From: Flaviramulus sp.
GTDB taxonomy: Bacteria > Bacteroidota > Bacteroidia > Flavobacteriales > Flavobacteriaceae
DNA length: 64,000 nt
Direction: 5' to 3'
NCBI RefSeq assembly: GCF_013001275.1
Contig: NZ_JABDMV010000103.1
Location: 17,994 to 81,993 of the forward strand
Below the pieces are notes generated by a model. That model had not been told where the DNA came from. It searched no databases and worked only from the letters and a program-made list of their open reading frames with translations. This document shows positions 29,383-37,762 of this stretch, piece after piece (the first letter of the stretch is position 1; every line of letters starts with the position of its first letter). A program made the position numbers and the translations under genes.

Positions 29383-29862
29383 CTAAAATTGGTAACGAAT
29401 ACCAAAAGCAATATCAAAATCTAAATCGTCGGTAAACTTACCAAAACCAAGTTCTGGTCTAAAATCTAATGAAAGTTGTAAAGGAATATCAAAAGAATAT
29501 TCAATTCCTATATCACCCGCCGCAAAAAGCGCTGTTTCACTATCACCATTCAATGCATTTTTGCCATCAAATGAGGCAATACCACCACCGGCACCAACGT
29601 ACCAGTTAAAAGCGTCATCTAAAGGAAATACCCATTGGTATAATCCTGTTAGTTTGAAGGCGTTATAATTATTTCCATCTCTCCACCCAAAATCTAGCTC
29701 TAAACGATTGTTATCGCCTAACGCATGTTGATAAGATATTTCGGCACCTAATCCATCACTATCTCCTAAACGCAATCCAATTGCATTTGGTGATATCTCT
29801 TGTGCACTTGCTAAAAATGAAAACCCAAAGATTGTAAGCGATAATAAAAATAATTTCTTCAT
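29383..29862 (-). CDS. Small outer-membrane beta-barrel protein
   Basis: A 159-residue protein with a signal peptide (cleavage after S-A-Q at about residue 21) followed by alternating hydrophobic/polar strands rich in G, Y and D. It ends in the barrel-closing aromatic residue (I-R-Y-Q-F). The size suggests an eight-stranded barrel of the OmpW/OmpX-like type. The ligand or role is unknown. It is a single gene, convergent with bshA and divergent from the FAD/Fe-S fusion gene. Confidence 0.8.
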   Translation of the reverse strand: MKKLFLLSLTIFGFSFLASAQEISPNAIGLRLGDSDGLGAEISYQHALGDNNRLELDFGWRDGNNYNAFKLTGLYQWVFPLDDAFNWYVGAGGGIASFDGKNALNGDSETALFAAGDIGIEYSFDIPLQLSLDFRPELGFGKFTDDLDFDIAFGIRYQF

Positions 29863-29998
29863 AAATATTTATGTTTTAATTCGACAATATATACGGTATT
29901 TTCTTTAAAAAAGACCATTTGTTAATATTCAAATTACTTTTACAAAAATAACGCCAAAATTGTATTTATATTTAGACAATTAATGGATTTTTTATACA

Positions 29999-32914
29999 AT
30001 GTCGTTAACAAGTTTACAATCAAACTTATCGGGTGAATTATTTTTTGATGATTTAATAAAATCATTGTATGCCACAGATGCATCCGTTTACAGAATGCTG
30101 CCATTGGCAGTGGCATATCCCAAAAATATTCAAGATATAAAAGAGCTTATTAAGTTTGCTAAAAAAAATAACACTTCTTTAATTCCTCGAACCGCAGGTA
30201 CTTCATTGGCTGGTCAATGTGTAGGAAAAGGAATTATAGTGGATGTTTCAAAAAATTTTACGAAGATTTTAGATATCAATGAAAAGAATCAAACAATCAC
30301 AGTTCAACCAGGTGTTGTTAGAGATGAGTTGAACAACTTTTTAAAACCCTTTGGGTTATTTTTTGGGCCAAATACGTCGACATCTAACAGATGTATGATT
30401 GGAGGTATGGTTGGAAATAACTCTTCAGGAACCACTTCTATTCAATACGGTGTAACGCGGGATAAGGTATTGGAAATGCACGTTGTGTTAAGTGATGGCA
30501 GTGAAGTAGTGTTTGGAGAGTTGTCAATTGAAGAATTTCACCAAAAATTAAAATTAAATAATTTAGAAGGCGATATTTATAAAGTAATTTATAATGAGCT
30601 AAAAGAAGAGAGTATTCAAGAGCGAATTATCGAAAACTTCCCAAAACCCGACATACATAGAAGAAATACAGGTTACGCGATAGATGCCTTATTAAAAAGT
30701 GACATTTTTTCAGACTCTTCAGAAAAATTCAATATTTGTAAATTGCTTACAGGGAGCGAAGGCACACTGGCATTCACAACACAAATTACATTAAAATTAG
30801 ATAAATTACCACCTAAAGAAAGTATCATGGTGGCTGCGCATTTTACAAGTATTGAAAATTGTTTAAATATGGTAGAAATCGCCATGAAACATGATTTGTA
30901 CACCTGTGAAATGATGGATAAAACTATTTTAGATTGTACAAAACACAACAAACCACAGCAGGAGAACCGATATTTTATTGAGGGCGACCCGAAAGCTATA
31001 TTAATGTGTGAAGTAAGAGCAGAATCCTTTAATGAAGTTGAAAGGTTAACTAATAATCTTTTAACGGATATTAAAAAAACAAACTTGAGTTATGCTTTTC
31101 CTACACTTAATGGAGAGAATATTGAAAAAGCAAATAACTTGCGTAGTGCCGGTTTGGGTTTGTTGGGTAATATTATAGGAGACAAAAAAACAGCCGCCTG
31201 TATTGAAGATACGGCAGTGGCGTTATCAGACTTATCTAATTATATAGCTGATTTTACAGCTTTGATGAAAGGCTATAATCAAGAGGCTATCTATTATGCA
31301 CATGCCGGAGCTGGTGAGTTACATTTAAGGCCTATTTTGAATTTGAAGAAGTTTGAAGAAGTTATTCTATTTAGAAAAATAACAACCGATGTCGCGCATT
31401 TAGTAAAGAAGTACAAAGGCTCATTGAGTGGTGAACACGGAGATGGAATTGTTCGATCAGAATTTATTTCTTTTATGATTGGTAAAGAAAATTACGAAAT
31501 TTTAAAACGAATTAAAAAGACATTCGATAAGGACAACATTTTTAATCCAGGAAAAATTGTAGATCCTTTTCCAATGGATAAAGGGCTGCGTTATGAAACT
31601 GATAGGGAGGAACCTAAAATTGAAACGCTTTTAGATTTTTCAAAATCCCAGGGAATTTTGCGTGAAGCAGAGAAATGTAATGGGTCTGGTGATTGCCGGA
31701 AATTACCTGAATTTGGCGGAACCATGTGCCCTAGTTACAGGGCTACCAGAAACGAAAAAGATACTACTCGTGCTAGAGCAAATGCATTGCGTGAGTTTTT
31801 AACAAACTCAGAAAAGTCAAACAAGTTTAATCATAAGGAATTAAAAGAGGTGTTTGATTTATGTTTAAGCTGCAAAGCTTGTGCTAGTGAATGTCCAAGC
31901 AGTGTAGATGTGGCTAGTTTAAAAGCAGAATTTCAATACCAATATAAAAAAGAAAATGGTGCTAGTTTACGTACTAAATTATTTGCTTCAAATAATAAAT
32001 TAAATGATTTTGGAAGCAAATTCCCAAGTCTTACAAATTTTGTTTTTTCTAATGGAATTACTTCCTACTTATTAAAAAAATCTTTCAGAATAGCTAAAGA
32101 ACGTAATTTGCCTTTAATTTCAAGAAAAAATTTAAATAAAGAATTACAGCTAATTAAAAATAAGAAGTTAAATAAAAATTTTATAAAAAAAGTTTATTTA
32201 TTTAATGATGAATTTACAAACCATTTAGACACAAATATTGGAGTTGATGCGATACAGCTTTTAACCTCGTTAAATTTTGAAGTAGAAGTAATTAAAAGCG
32301 AAGAATCAGGTAGAGCATTTATTTCAAAAGGATTTTTAGACGAGGCCAAAGTTATAGCAAATAAAAATGTAGCAATTTTTAAAAATAAAGTTTCAAACGA
32401 AACTCCTTTAGTTGGTATAGAACCATCTACGATTTATACATTTAAGGATGAATATTTAAAATTAGCAGACGATAGAGTTTCAGCAGAATTAATCGCAACG
32501 AACACGTTTTTAATAGAAGAGTTTATTCAACAAGAAATTAAGTTAGGAAATATAATACCTGAGCAATTTACGTCAGAAGCAAAAACAATAAAATTTCATG
32601 GGCATTGTCATCAAAAAGCTTTGAGCAATCAACTATCTAGTTTTGCTGTGTTAAATCTTCCTAAGAATTATAAAGTCACCATTATCCCTAGTGGATGTTG
32701 CGGGATGGCAGGAAGTTTTGGGTTTGAAAAAGAGCATTATAAAGTAAGTATGCAAATAGGCGAACAAACTTTATTTCCTGCTATTAGAAAAGCCAAAGAA
32801 GATGTTGTTATAGCAGCAAATGGTACAAGTTGTAGACATCAAATAAAGGATGGAACACAAAGAGAAGCAAAACATCCAATATCAATTTTAAAAGAAGCAT
32901 TAATCAAAATTTGA
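29999..32914 (+). CDS. FAD-binding and Fe-S-binding fusion protein (GlcD/GlcF-like 2-hydroxyacid dehydrogenase)
   Basis: A 971-residue cytoplasmic fusion. The N-terminal half is a VAO-type flavoprotein, with P-R-T-A-G-T-S-L-A-G-Q and M-I-G-G-M-V-G-N-N-S-S-G for FAD binding and the C-terminal S-G-E-H-G-D-G-I-V-R. The middle has a 4Fe-4S ferredoxin region with C-L-S-C-K-A-C-A-S-E-C-P. The C-terminal third holds CCG-like segments, including H-G-H-C-H-Q-K and S-G-C-C-G-M-A-G. The architecture matches YdiJ/D-2-hydroxyglutarate or lactate/glycolate dehydrogenases. The substrate is not determined by sequence. It is a stand-alone gene between the barrel protein gene and aroC. Confidence 0.9.
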   Translation: MSLTSLQSNLSGELFFDDLIKSLYATDASVYRMLPLAVAYPKNIQDIKELIKFAKKNNTSLIPRTAGTSLAGQCVGKGIIVDVSKNFTKILDINEKNQTITVQPGVVRDELNNFLKPFGLFFGPNTSTSNRCMIGGMVGNNSSGTTSIQYGVTRDKVLEMHVVLSDGSEVVFGELSIEEFHQKLKLNNLEGDIYKVIYNELKEESIQERIIENFPKPDIHRRNTGYAIDALLKSDIFSDSSEKFNICKLLTGSEGTLAFTTQITLKLDKLPPKESIMVAAHFTSIENCLNMVEIAMKHDLYTCEMMDKTILDCTKHNKPQQENRYFIEGDPKAILMCEVRAESFNEVERLTNNLLTDIKKTNLSYAFPTLNGENIEKANNLRSAGLGLLGNIIGDKKTAACIEDTAVALSDLSNYIADFTALMKGYNQEAIYYAHAGAGELHLRPILNLKKFEEVILFRKITTDVAHLVKKYKGSLSGEHGDGIVRSEFISFMIGKENYEILKRIKKTFDKDNIFNPGKIVDPFPMDKGLRYETDREEPKIETLLDFSKSQGILREAEKCNGSGDCRKLPEFGGTMCPSYRATRNEKDTTRARANALREFLTNSEKSNKFNHKELKEVFDLCLSCKACASECPSSVDVASLKAEFQYQYKKENGASLRTKLFASNNKLNDFGSKFPSLTNFVFSNGITSYLLKKSFRIAKERNLPLISRKNLNKELQLIKNKKLNKNFIKKVYLFNDEFTNHLDTNIGVDAIQLLTSLNFEVEVIKSEESGRAFISKGFLDEAKVIANKNVAIFKNKVSNETPLVGIEPSTIYTFKDEYLKLADDRVSAELIATNTFLIEEFIQQEIKLGNIIPEQFTSEAKTIKFHGHCHQKALSNQLSSFAVLNLPKNYKVTIIPSGCCGMAGSFGFEKEHYKVSMQIGEQTLFPAIRKAKEDVVIAANGTSCRHQIKDGTQREAKHPISILKEALIKI

Positions 32915-32980
32915 GTTATTTTGGGTTCACAATTTTTGTTTCTGTTATATTAGATTTATTTTAGCATCAAATTTCAAATA

Positions 32981-34042
32981 ATGGCTGGCAATTCTTACGG
33001 TAAACTATTTAATTTATCCACTTATGGTGAATCTCACGGACCTGCTTTGGGCGGTGTTATTGATGGTTGTCCTCCAGGAATTAAGCTAGATTTGGATGCT
33101 ATCCAAAATGAACTTAATAGACGTAAACCAGGTCAATCAGCTATTGTTACACAGCGCAAAGAACCTGATACCGTAAAATTTCATTCTGGAATTTTTGAAG
33201 GAGAAACTACTGGCACACCAATAGGTTTTGTTATAGAAAATACCAATCAAAAATCGCACGATTACTCACATATAAAAGATAGTTACAGACCAAGTCATGC
33301 CGATTATACGTATGATAAAAAATACGGGGTAAGAGACTACCGTGGTGGTGGCCGTAGCTCTGCGCGTGAAACTGCTTGTAGAGTTGTGGCAGGTGCAATC
33401 GCAAAGCAAATGCTAAAAAATATTAAAATAAAAGCATATGTTTCTGGCGTTGGCCCTATGAAACTTGAAAAATCGTATACCGAATTAGACCTTTCAAAAG
33501 CAGAAACAAATATTGTACGTTGTCCAGATCCAGTAATGGCTTCAAAAATGGAAACTTTTATTAAAGAAGTTCGAGGCAAAGGCGATACCGTTGGAGGAGT
33601 TGTAAGTTGTGTGATTCAAAATGTACCGGTAGGATTGGGTGAACCAGTTTTCGATAAACTCCATGCCGAATTAGGTAAAGCTATGCTTTCGATAAATGCG
33701 GTAAAAGGATTTGAGTACGGTAGCGGTTTCCACGGGAGTACTATGTATGGCAGCGATCATAACGACGCTTTTCAACCCGACGGAACCACAAAAACTAATT
33801 ATTCAGGCGGTATACAAGGTGGTATAAGTAATGGAATGGATATTTATTTTAACGTTGCTTTTAAACCTGTTGCGACACTAATTCAGGAATACGAAACTAT
33901 CGATAAGAAAGGCAAAGTTGTGCAAATGCATGGTAAAGGACGCCACGATCCATGTGTCGTTCCACGCGCTGTTCCTATTGTAGAGGCTATGGCAGCATTA
34001 GTGTTAGCCGATTTTCACCTCATCAATAAAATATATAGTTAG
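32981..34042 (+). CDS. aroC: Chorismate synthase
   Basis: Converts 5-enolpyruvylshikimate-3-phosphate to chorismate with reduced FMN. The 353-residue length is standard. Family signatures are visible: the N-terminal [16 protein letters not shown], the R-P-S-H-A-D segment with Y-D-K-K-Y-G, and [11 protein letters not shown]. Chorismate also feeds the menaquinone genes at the right of the window. It is a single gene followed by an intergenic repeat element. Confidence 0.97.
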   Translation: MAGNSYGKLFNLSTYGESHGPALGGVIDGCPPGIKLDLDAIQNELNRRKPGQSAIVTQRKEPDTVKFHSGIFEGETTGTPIGFVIENTNQKSHDYSHIKDSYRPSHADYTYDKKYGVRDYRGGGRSSARETACRVVAGAIAKQMLKNIKIKAYVSGVGPMKLEKSYTELDLSKAETNIVRCPDPVMASKMETFIKEVRGKGDTVGGVVSCVIQNVPVGLGEPVFDKLHAELGKAMLSINAVKGFEYGSGFHGSTMYGSDHNDAFQPDGTTKTNYSGGIQGGISNGMDIYFNVAFKPVATLIQEYETIDKKGKVVQMHGKGRHDPCVVPRAVPIVEAMAALVLADFHLINKIYS

Positions 34043-34186
34043 TAGCTGTTTCCCGCTTTCCGTTGTATCTTTTTTGTGCGGAGCTAGTTTCAGTATCTCA
34101 TAACACTTATTTTTTTAATCTAAGTTTGGATTAATTTCAAATTTGTTTCGAGCACAAAAAAGGATGCCACTTCAATCGGGGCTAAA
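34040..34186 (+). repeat. REP-like intergenic repeat element after aroC
   Basis: A perfect 10-bp inverted repeat (TTTTTTGTGC at 34070-34079 and GCACAAAAAA at 34152-34161) lies inside imperfect outer arms (TAGC...CCC near 34043-34054; CGGGGCTA near 34177-34184). The left arm shares the G-C-T-T-T-C...C-T-T core with the element at 22366-22456. The bases from 34187 to 34311, up to the next gene, are AT-rich and show nothing else. Confidence 0.6.
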
Positions 34187-34311
34187 TTATCCGCCATTTA
34201 TTGTGAAAATACGCTGGTTTAATAGCAATTTACCATTTTATATATTTCAATTATATTATAAAAATTTTCCTAATTTAGTTTCATGAAATTCAACTTTTAC
34301 ATTTTAAAAAA

Positions 34312-35076
34312 ATGTGTTACGATATAAAAGCGAGTTACGAAGCGCAATTAAAGCGGGCAATTCGAAGAGGTGATTTAAATGCTATTGCAGAAATTGAAGA
34401 AAAATTAATTCCCTTTACAGATTTACCCATACATCATGCTTCAGGTTTTTCGCATCCAGAGTTATTAATTTATACCAATAGGTCTCCAGATTTTCCAGAA
34501 GTTGCAACTTGGGGACTGGTACCACATTGGATTCGTGATCAAGAACATCTTGAAAAAACATGGAATAACACCCTAAATGCACGAGGGGAAACTATTTTTG
34601 AAAAACCATCTTTCCGGGATTCCGCCAAAGATCACAGATGTATCGTTTTTATTGATGGTTTTTACGAACATCATCATTTCAATAAAAAAACATATCCATT
34701 TTTTATTCAAAGAAAGGATAATTTGCCTATAGCTTTAGCAGGATTGTGGTGCGAATGGAAAAATCCAGAAACGGGCGGTTCAATTAAAACCTTCTCTATT
34801 GTTACAACAAATGGGAATTCTTTACTTGCTAAAATTCACAACAATCCGAAACTAAAAGGACCCAGAATGCCATTAATATTGAAGGAATCAAATGAAGATT
34901 CTTGGTTAAACCCAGCTGAAAGACATATGGATTTTCAACCTATAAAAGATCTCATTAAGCCTTACCCAGAAGAAAATCTTAAAGCATTTACGGTCAACAA
35001 ATTGCGAGGTAAAGAATACCTTGGAAATGTTAAGGAAATATCACAAGAGGTGATTTATGAAGAATTAGAATTTTAA
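34312..35076 (+). CDS. SOS-response-associated protein of the HMCES/YedK family
   Basis: A 254-residue SRAP protein that forms a covalent thiazolidine link to abasic sites in single-stranded DNA. The start M-C-Y exposes the catalytic Cys2 after methionine removal, which fixes the start codon. Other catalytic elements are N-A-R-G-E-T, the glutamate in D-G-F-Y-E-H and the histidine in K-I-H-N before R-M-P-L-I-L. Compared with YedK, a few extra residues sit between that histidine and the R-M-P. The gene follows the repeat region and precedes a symporter gene. Confidence 0.92.
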   Translation: MCYDIKASYEAQLKRAIRRGDLNAIAEIEEKLIPFTDLPIHHASGFSHPELLIYTNRSPDFPEVATWGLVPHWIRDQEHLEKTWNNTLNARGETIFEKPSFRDSAKDHRCIVFIDGFYEHHHFNKKTYPFFIQRKDNLPIALAGLWCEWKNPETGGSIKTFSIVTTNGNSLLAKIHNNPKLKGPRMPLILKESNEDSWLNPAERHMDFQPIKDLIKPYPEENLKAFTVNKLRGKEYLGNVKEISQEVIYEELEF

Positions 35077-35123
35077 ACATCTTAAAAATACTTATCTTGT
35101 TCTCCATATAGATATTATATCAC

Positions 35124-36449
35124 ATGAAAAAACTAGCACTACATTGGAAGATTATTATAGGAATGATTCTCGGAATCATTTTTGGTTTTATTATGAATAC
35201 CGTTGATGGCGGAAAAGGCATTGTAACCGATTGGATTGCGCCGTTTGGAACCATTTTCATTAATCTTTTAAAACTTATCGCTGTGCCTTTAATATTGGCA
35301 TCTTTAATTAAAGGAATTTCCGATTTAAAGGATATTTCCAAAATAAAATCAATGGGTTTACGCACTATTGGAATTTATATTTCTACCACATTAGTAGCGA
35401 TAGTAATTGGTTTAACAATAGTAAATACAGTTAAACCAGGTGATGGTATGCCACAAGAAACTATCGAAAAAATTAAACTTAAATATGAAAACGACGCAGG
35501 TGTAACCGATAAATTAATGAAAGCGTCTGCTCAAAAGGAAGCAGGACCATTACAATCGTTAGTAGATATTTTTCCAAGTAATATTTTTGAATCTTTTGTT
35601 GAAGCTTCGATGCTTCAAGTTATCTTTTTTGCACTATTTGTTGGTATTTGTTTATTATTAATAGGAGAGAAAAAGGCAAAACCATTAATTGATTTTTTTG
35701 ATTCACTTAACGAAGTAGTCATGAAAATGGTAGATTTAATAATGCTTTTTGCACCTTATGCTGTTTTTGCCTTACTCGCAAATGTGATTATTGCCTTTGA
35801 TGATGTAGAAATATTAATCAAACTCCTTTATTATGCATTTTGTGTTGTTGGAGGATTAATATTAATGATTGGGTTCTATCTGTTATTAATTGGTTTTTAT
35901 GTAAAAAAATCGCCAATGTGGTTTTTAAAACAGATAAGTCCGGCACAATTATTAGCATTTTCAACAAGTAGTAGTGCTGCTACATTACCAGTAACTATGG
36001 AGCGTGTTGAAGAACATTTAGGAGTAGATAAGGAAGTTTCTGGTTTTGTTTTACCTGTTGGAGCAACCGTAAATATGGATGGTACAAGTTTGTATCAAGG
36101 TATTGCCGCTGTATTTATTATGCAGGTTATATGGCCAGAAGGATTGACATTTACTAATCAACTTTTGATAGTTGCCACAGCCTTATTAGCATCCATTGGA
36201 AGTGCCGCAGTACCAAGCGCAGGAATGGTTATGCTCGTAATCGTTTTAGAATCTATTGGTTTCCCAGCTGAATTATTACCAATAGGGTTAGCACTTATAT
36301 TTGCGGTTGATAGACCTTTAGATATGTGTAGAACTGTAATAAACGTAACTGGTGACGCAACAGTTTCAATGATGGTTGCTAAATCATTAGATAAGTTACA
36401 TGATCCAAAGCCTAAAGAATGGGATGACCATTATGATGCAGTGAAATAA
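35124..36449 (+). CDS. Dicarboxylate/amino acid:cation symporter (DAACS family)
   Basis: A 441-residue inner-membrane protein with about eight membrane segments and the family signatures. These are the serine-rich re-entrant loop F-S-T-S-S-S-A-A-T-L-P and the N-M-D-G-T-S-L-Y motif, then G-S-A-A-V-P-S-A-G for the second loop and N-V-T-G-D-A-T-V near the C terminus. These loops bind the carboxylate substrate and cation in GltPh homologs. Whether it moves glutamate, aspartate or C4-dicarboxylates is not clear. The sulfurtransferase gene starts 37 bases later. Confidence 0.92.
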   Translation: MKKLALHWKIIIGMILGIIFGFIMNTVDGGKGIVTDWIAPFGTIFINLLKLIAVPLILASLIKGISDLKDISKIKSMGLRTIGIYISTTLVAIVIGLTIVNTVKPGDGMPQETIEKIKLKYENDAGVTDKLMKASAQKEAGPLQSLVDIFPSNIFESFVEASMLQVIFFALFVGICLLLIGEKKAKPLIDFFDSLNEVVMKMVDLIMLFAPYAVFALLANVIIAFDDVEILIKLLYYAFCVVGGLILMIGFYLLLIGFYVKKSPMWFLKQISPAQLLAFSTSSSAATLPVTMERVEEHLGVDKEVSGFVLPVGATVNMDGTSLYQGIAAVFIMQVIWPEGLTFTNQLLIVATALLASIGSAAVPSAGMVMLVIVLESIGFPAELLPIGLALIFAVDRPLDMCRTVINVTGDATVSMMVAKSLDKLHDPKPKEWDDHYDAVK

Positions 36450-36486
36450 AATATATAACTTTATCTATAGCGAGATTAATAGAAAA

Positions 36487-37320
36487 ATGAGCGATAGTAT
36501 TTCATTATCATCACCAATTGTTTCAGTGGAATGGCTTCATAAAAATTTGAACGCCAAAAACTTAATTGTTTTAAATGGAACAATTCCTAAAGTAACAGGC
36601 GATGATTGGACTAACGTTCAAAAACAAATAACAGGTGCAAGATATTTTGATATAAAAAATAAGTTTAGCGATACTTCCGCTGAATTTCCTAGCACCATTC
36701 CAACACCAAAACAATTTCAAACTGAAGCTAGGGCTTTAGGTATTAATAACGATAGTGCCATTGTAGTTTATGATGAAAAAGGCATTTACTCAAGTGCACG
36801 TGTTTGGTGGCTGTTTAAAGTATTTGGTTATAATAATGTTGCCGTATTAAATGGTGGACTTCCTTCTTGGGAAAAAGCAGGCTACAAAACAGAATTACCT
36901 TCAAGTTTTAAAGGAAAACCTGGAAATTTTACTGGGATTTATAATCCAGAATTCATGAAGTTTTTTAATGATGTTAAATCAGCTGCAAAACATAATACAC
37001 ATACTATTATTGATGCGCGTTCGGCAAGTCGATATAATTGTAAAGAGCCTGAACCTAGAGCAGGGTTGCGAATGGGGGCCATACCAAATTCCTTAAACTT
37101 ACCTTTTGAAGACCTTTTAGAAAATGGGGTTTTAAAACCAAAAGTAGATTTAGAAAAAGCCTTTTATATGCTTGCAGACAAAAATGATGATATAATTTTT
37201 TCGTGTGGCTCCGGTATTACGGCTTGTGTTTTAGCATTAGGGGCAGAAATAGCTGGTTATAAAAACATTTCAGTATATGATGGCTCTTGGACCGAATGGG
37301 GCAGTTTGGTTAAAGACTAG
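36487..37320 (+). CDS. Thiosulfate/3-mercaptopyruvate sulfurtransferase (two-domain rhodanese)
   Basis: A 277-residue protein with two tandem rhodanese domains: an inactive N-terminal one (about 10-130) and a catalytic C-terminal one. The active-site loop C-G-S-G-I-T-A-C starts at about residue 239 and resembles the C-G-S-G-V-T-A loop of mercaptopyruvate sulfurtransferases more than the thiosulfate type. No signal peptide is seen, so it is cytoplasmic. The stop is convergent with the DCC-family gene 25 bases away. Confidence 0.9.
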   Translation: MSDSISLSSPIVSVEWLHKNLNAKNLIVLNGTIPKVTGDDWTNVQKQITGARYFDIKNKFSDTSAEFPSTIPTPKQFQTEARALGINNDSAIVVYDEKGIYSSARVWWLFKVFGYNNVAVLNGGLPSWEKAGYKTELPSSFKGKPGNFTGIYNPEFMKFFNDVKSAAKHNTHTIIDARSASRYNCKEPEPRAGLRMGAIPNSLNLPFEDLLENGVLKPKVDLEKAFYMLADKNDDIIFSCGSGITACVLALGAEIAGYKNISVYDGSWTEWGSLVKD

Positions 37321-37345
37321 TAAGTAAAAAATAGGCTTTTATTAA

Positions 37346-37762
37346 TTAGTCCAGAAACTTACTTTTCAATTCAGGTGTTGGAATCATACAAGCGTCTTTT
37401 TTACCATACCATTTGTATCGATTTTTTGCAATATAATCATAAACCCAATTGCGAATAAAAGGCGGAATAATATAAAATATTCCCAATAAATTTTGTGGAA
37501 ACCCCAATTGATAGGCGATTTTTATAGCTGCTGTAGATTTGTAATCAATGCCTTTTTCTGGAGTGTATAATAAAATAGAATCTGTTTTAGCGGTATCTAT
37601 TTTAAATTCTTCAATAATTTTTTTTCCCGTTTCGCTCTGTATTGCGGTAAACATAAATAGGTTTTTTTTATCATTTTTTATAACATATTGCACACTGTTG
37701 TTGCAAAGGTTACAAATACCATCAAATAAGATTAATTTTTTATGTTTATTTAAGTGTATCAT
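37346..37762 (-). CDS. DCC-family (DUF393) thiol-disulfide oxidoreductase-like protein
   Basis: A 138-residue protein of the DUF393/DCC family, named for the D-G-x-C-x-x-C motif seen here as F-D-G-I-C-N-L-C near residue 15. The fold is thioredoxin-like. The substrate is unknown and the enzymatic name is by family only. Its ATG overlaps the stop of the mutS2-like gene (ATGA), which suggests translational coupling. Confidence 0.85.
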   Translation of the reverse strand: MIHLNKHKKLILFDGICNLCNNSVQYVIKNDKKNLFMFTAIQSETGKKIIEEFKIDTAKTDSILLYTPEKGIDYKSTAAIKIAYQLGFPQNLLGIFYIIPPFIRNWVYDYIAKNRYKWYGKKDACMIPTPELKSKFLD

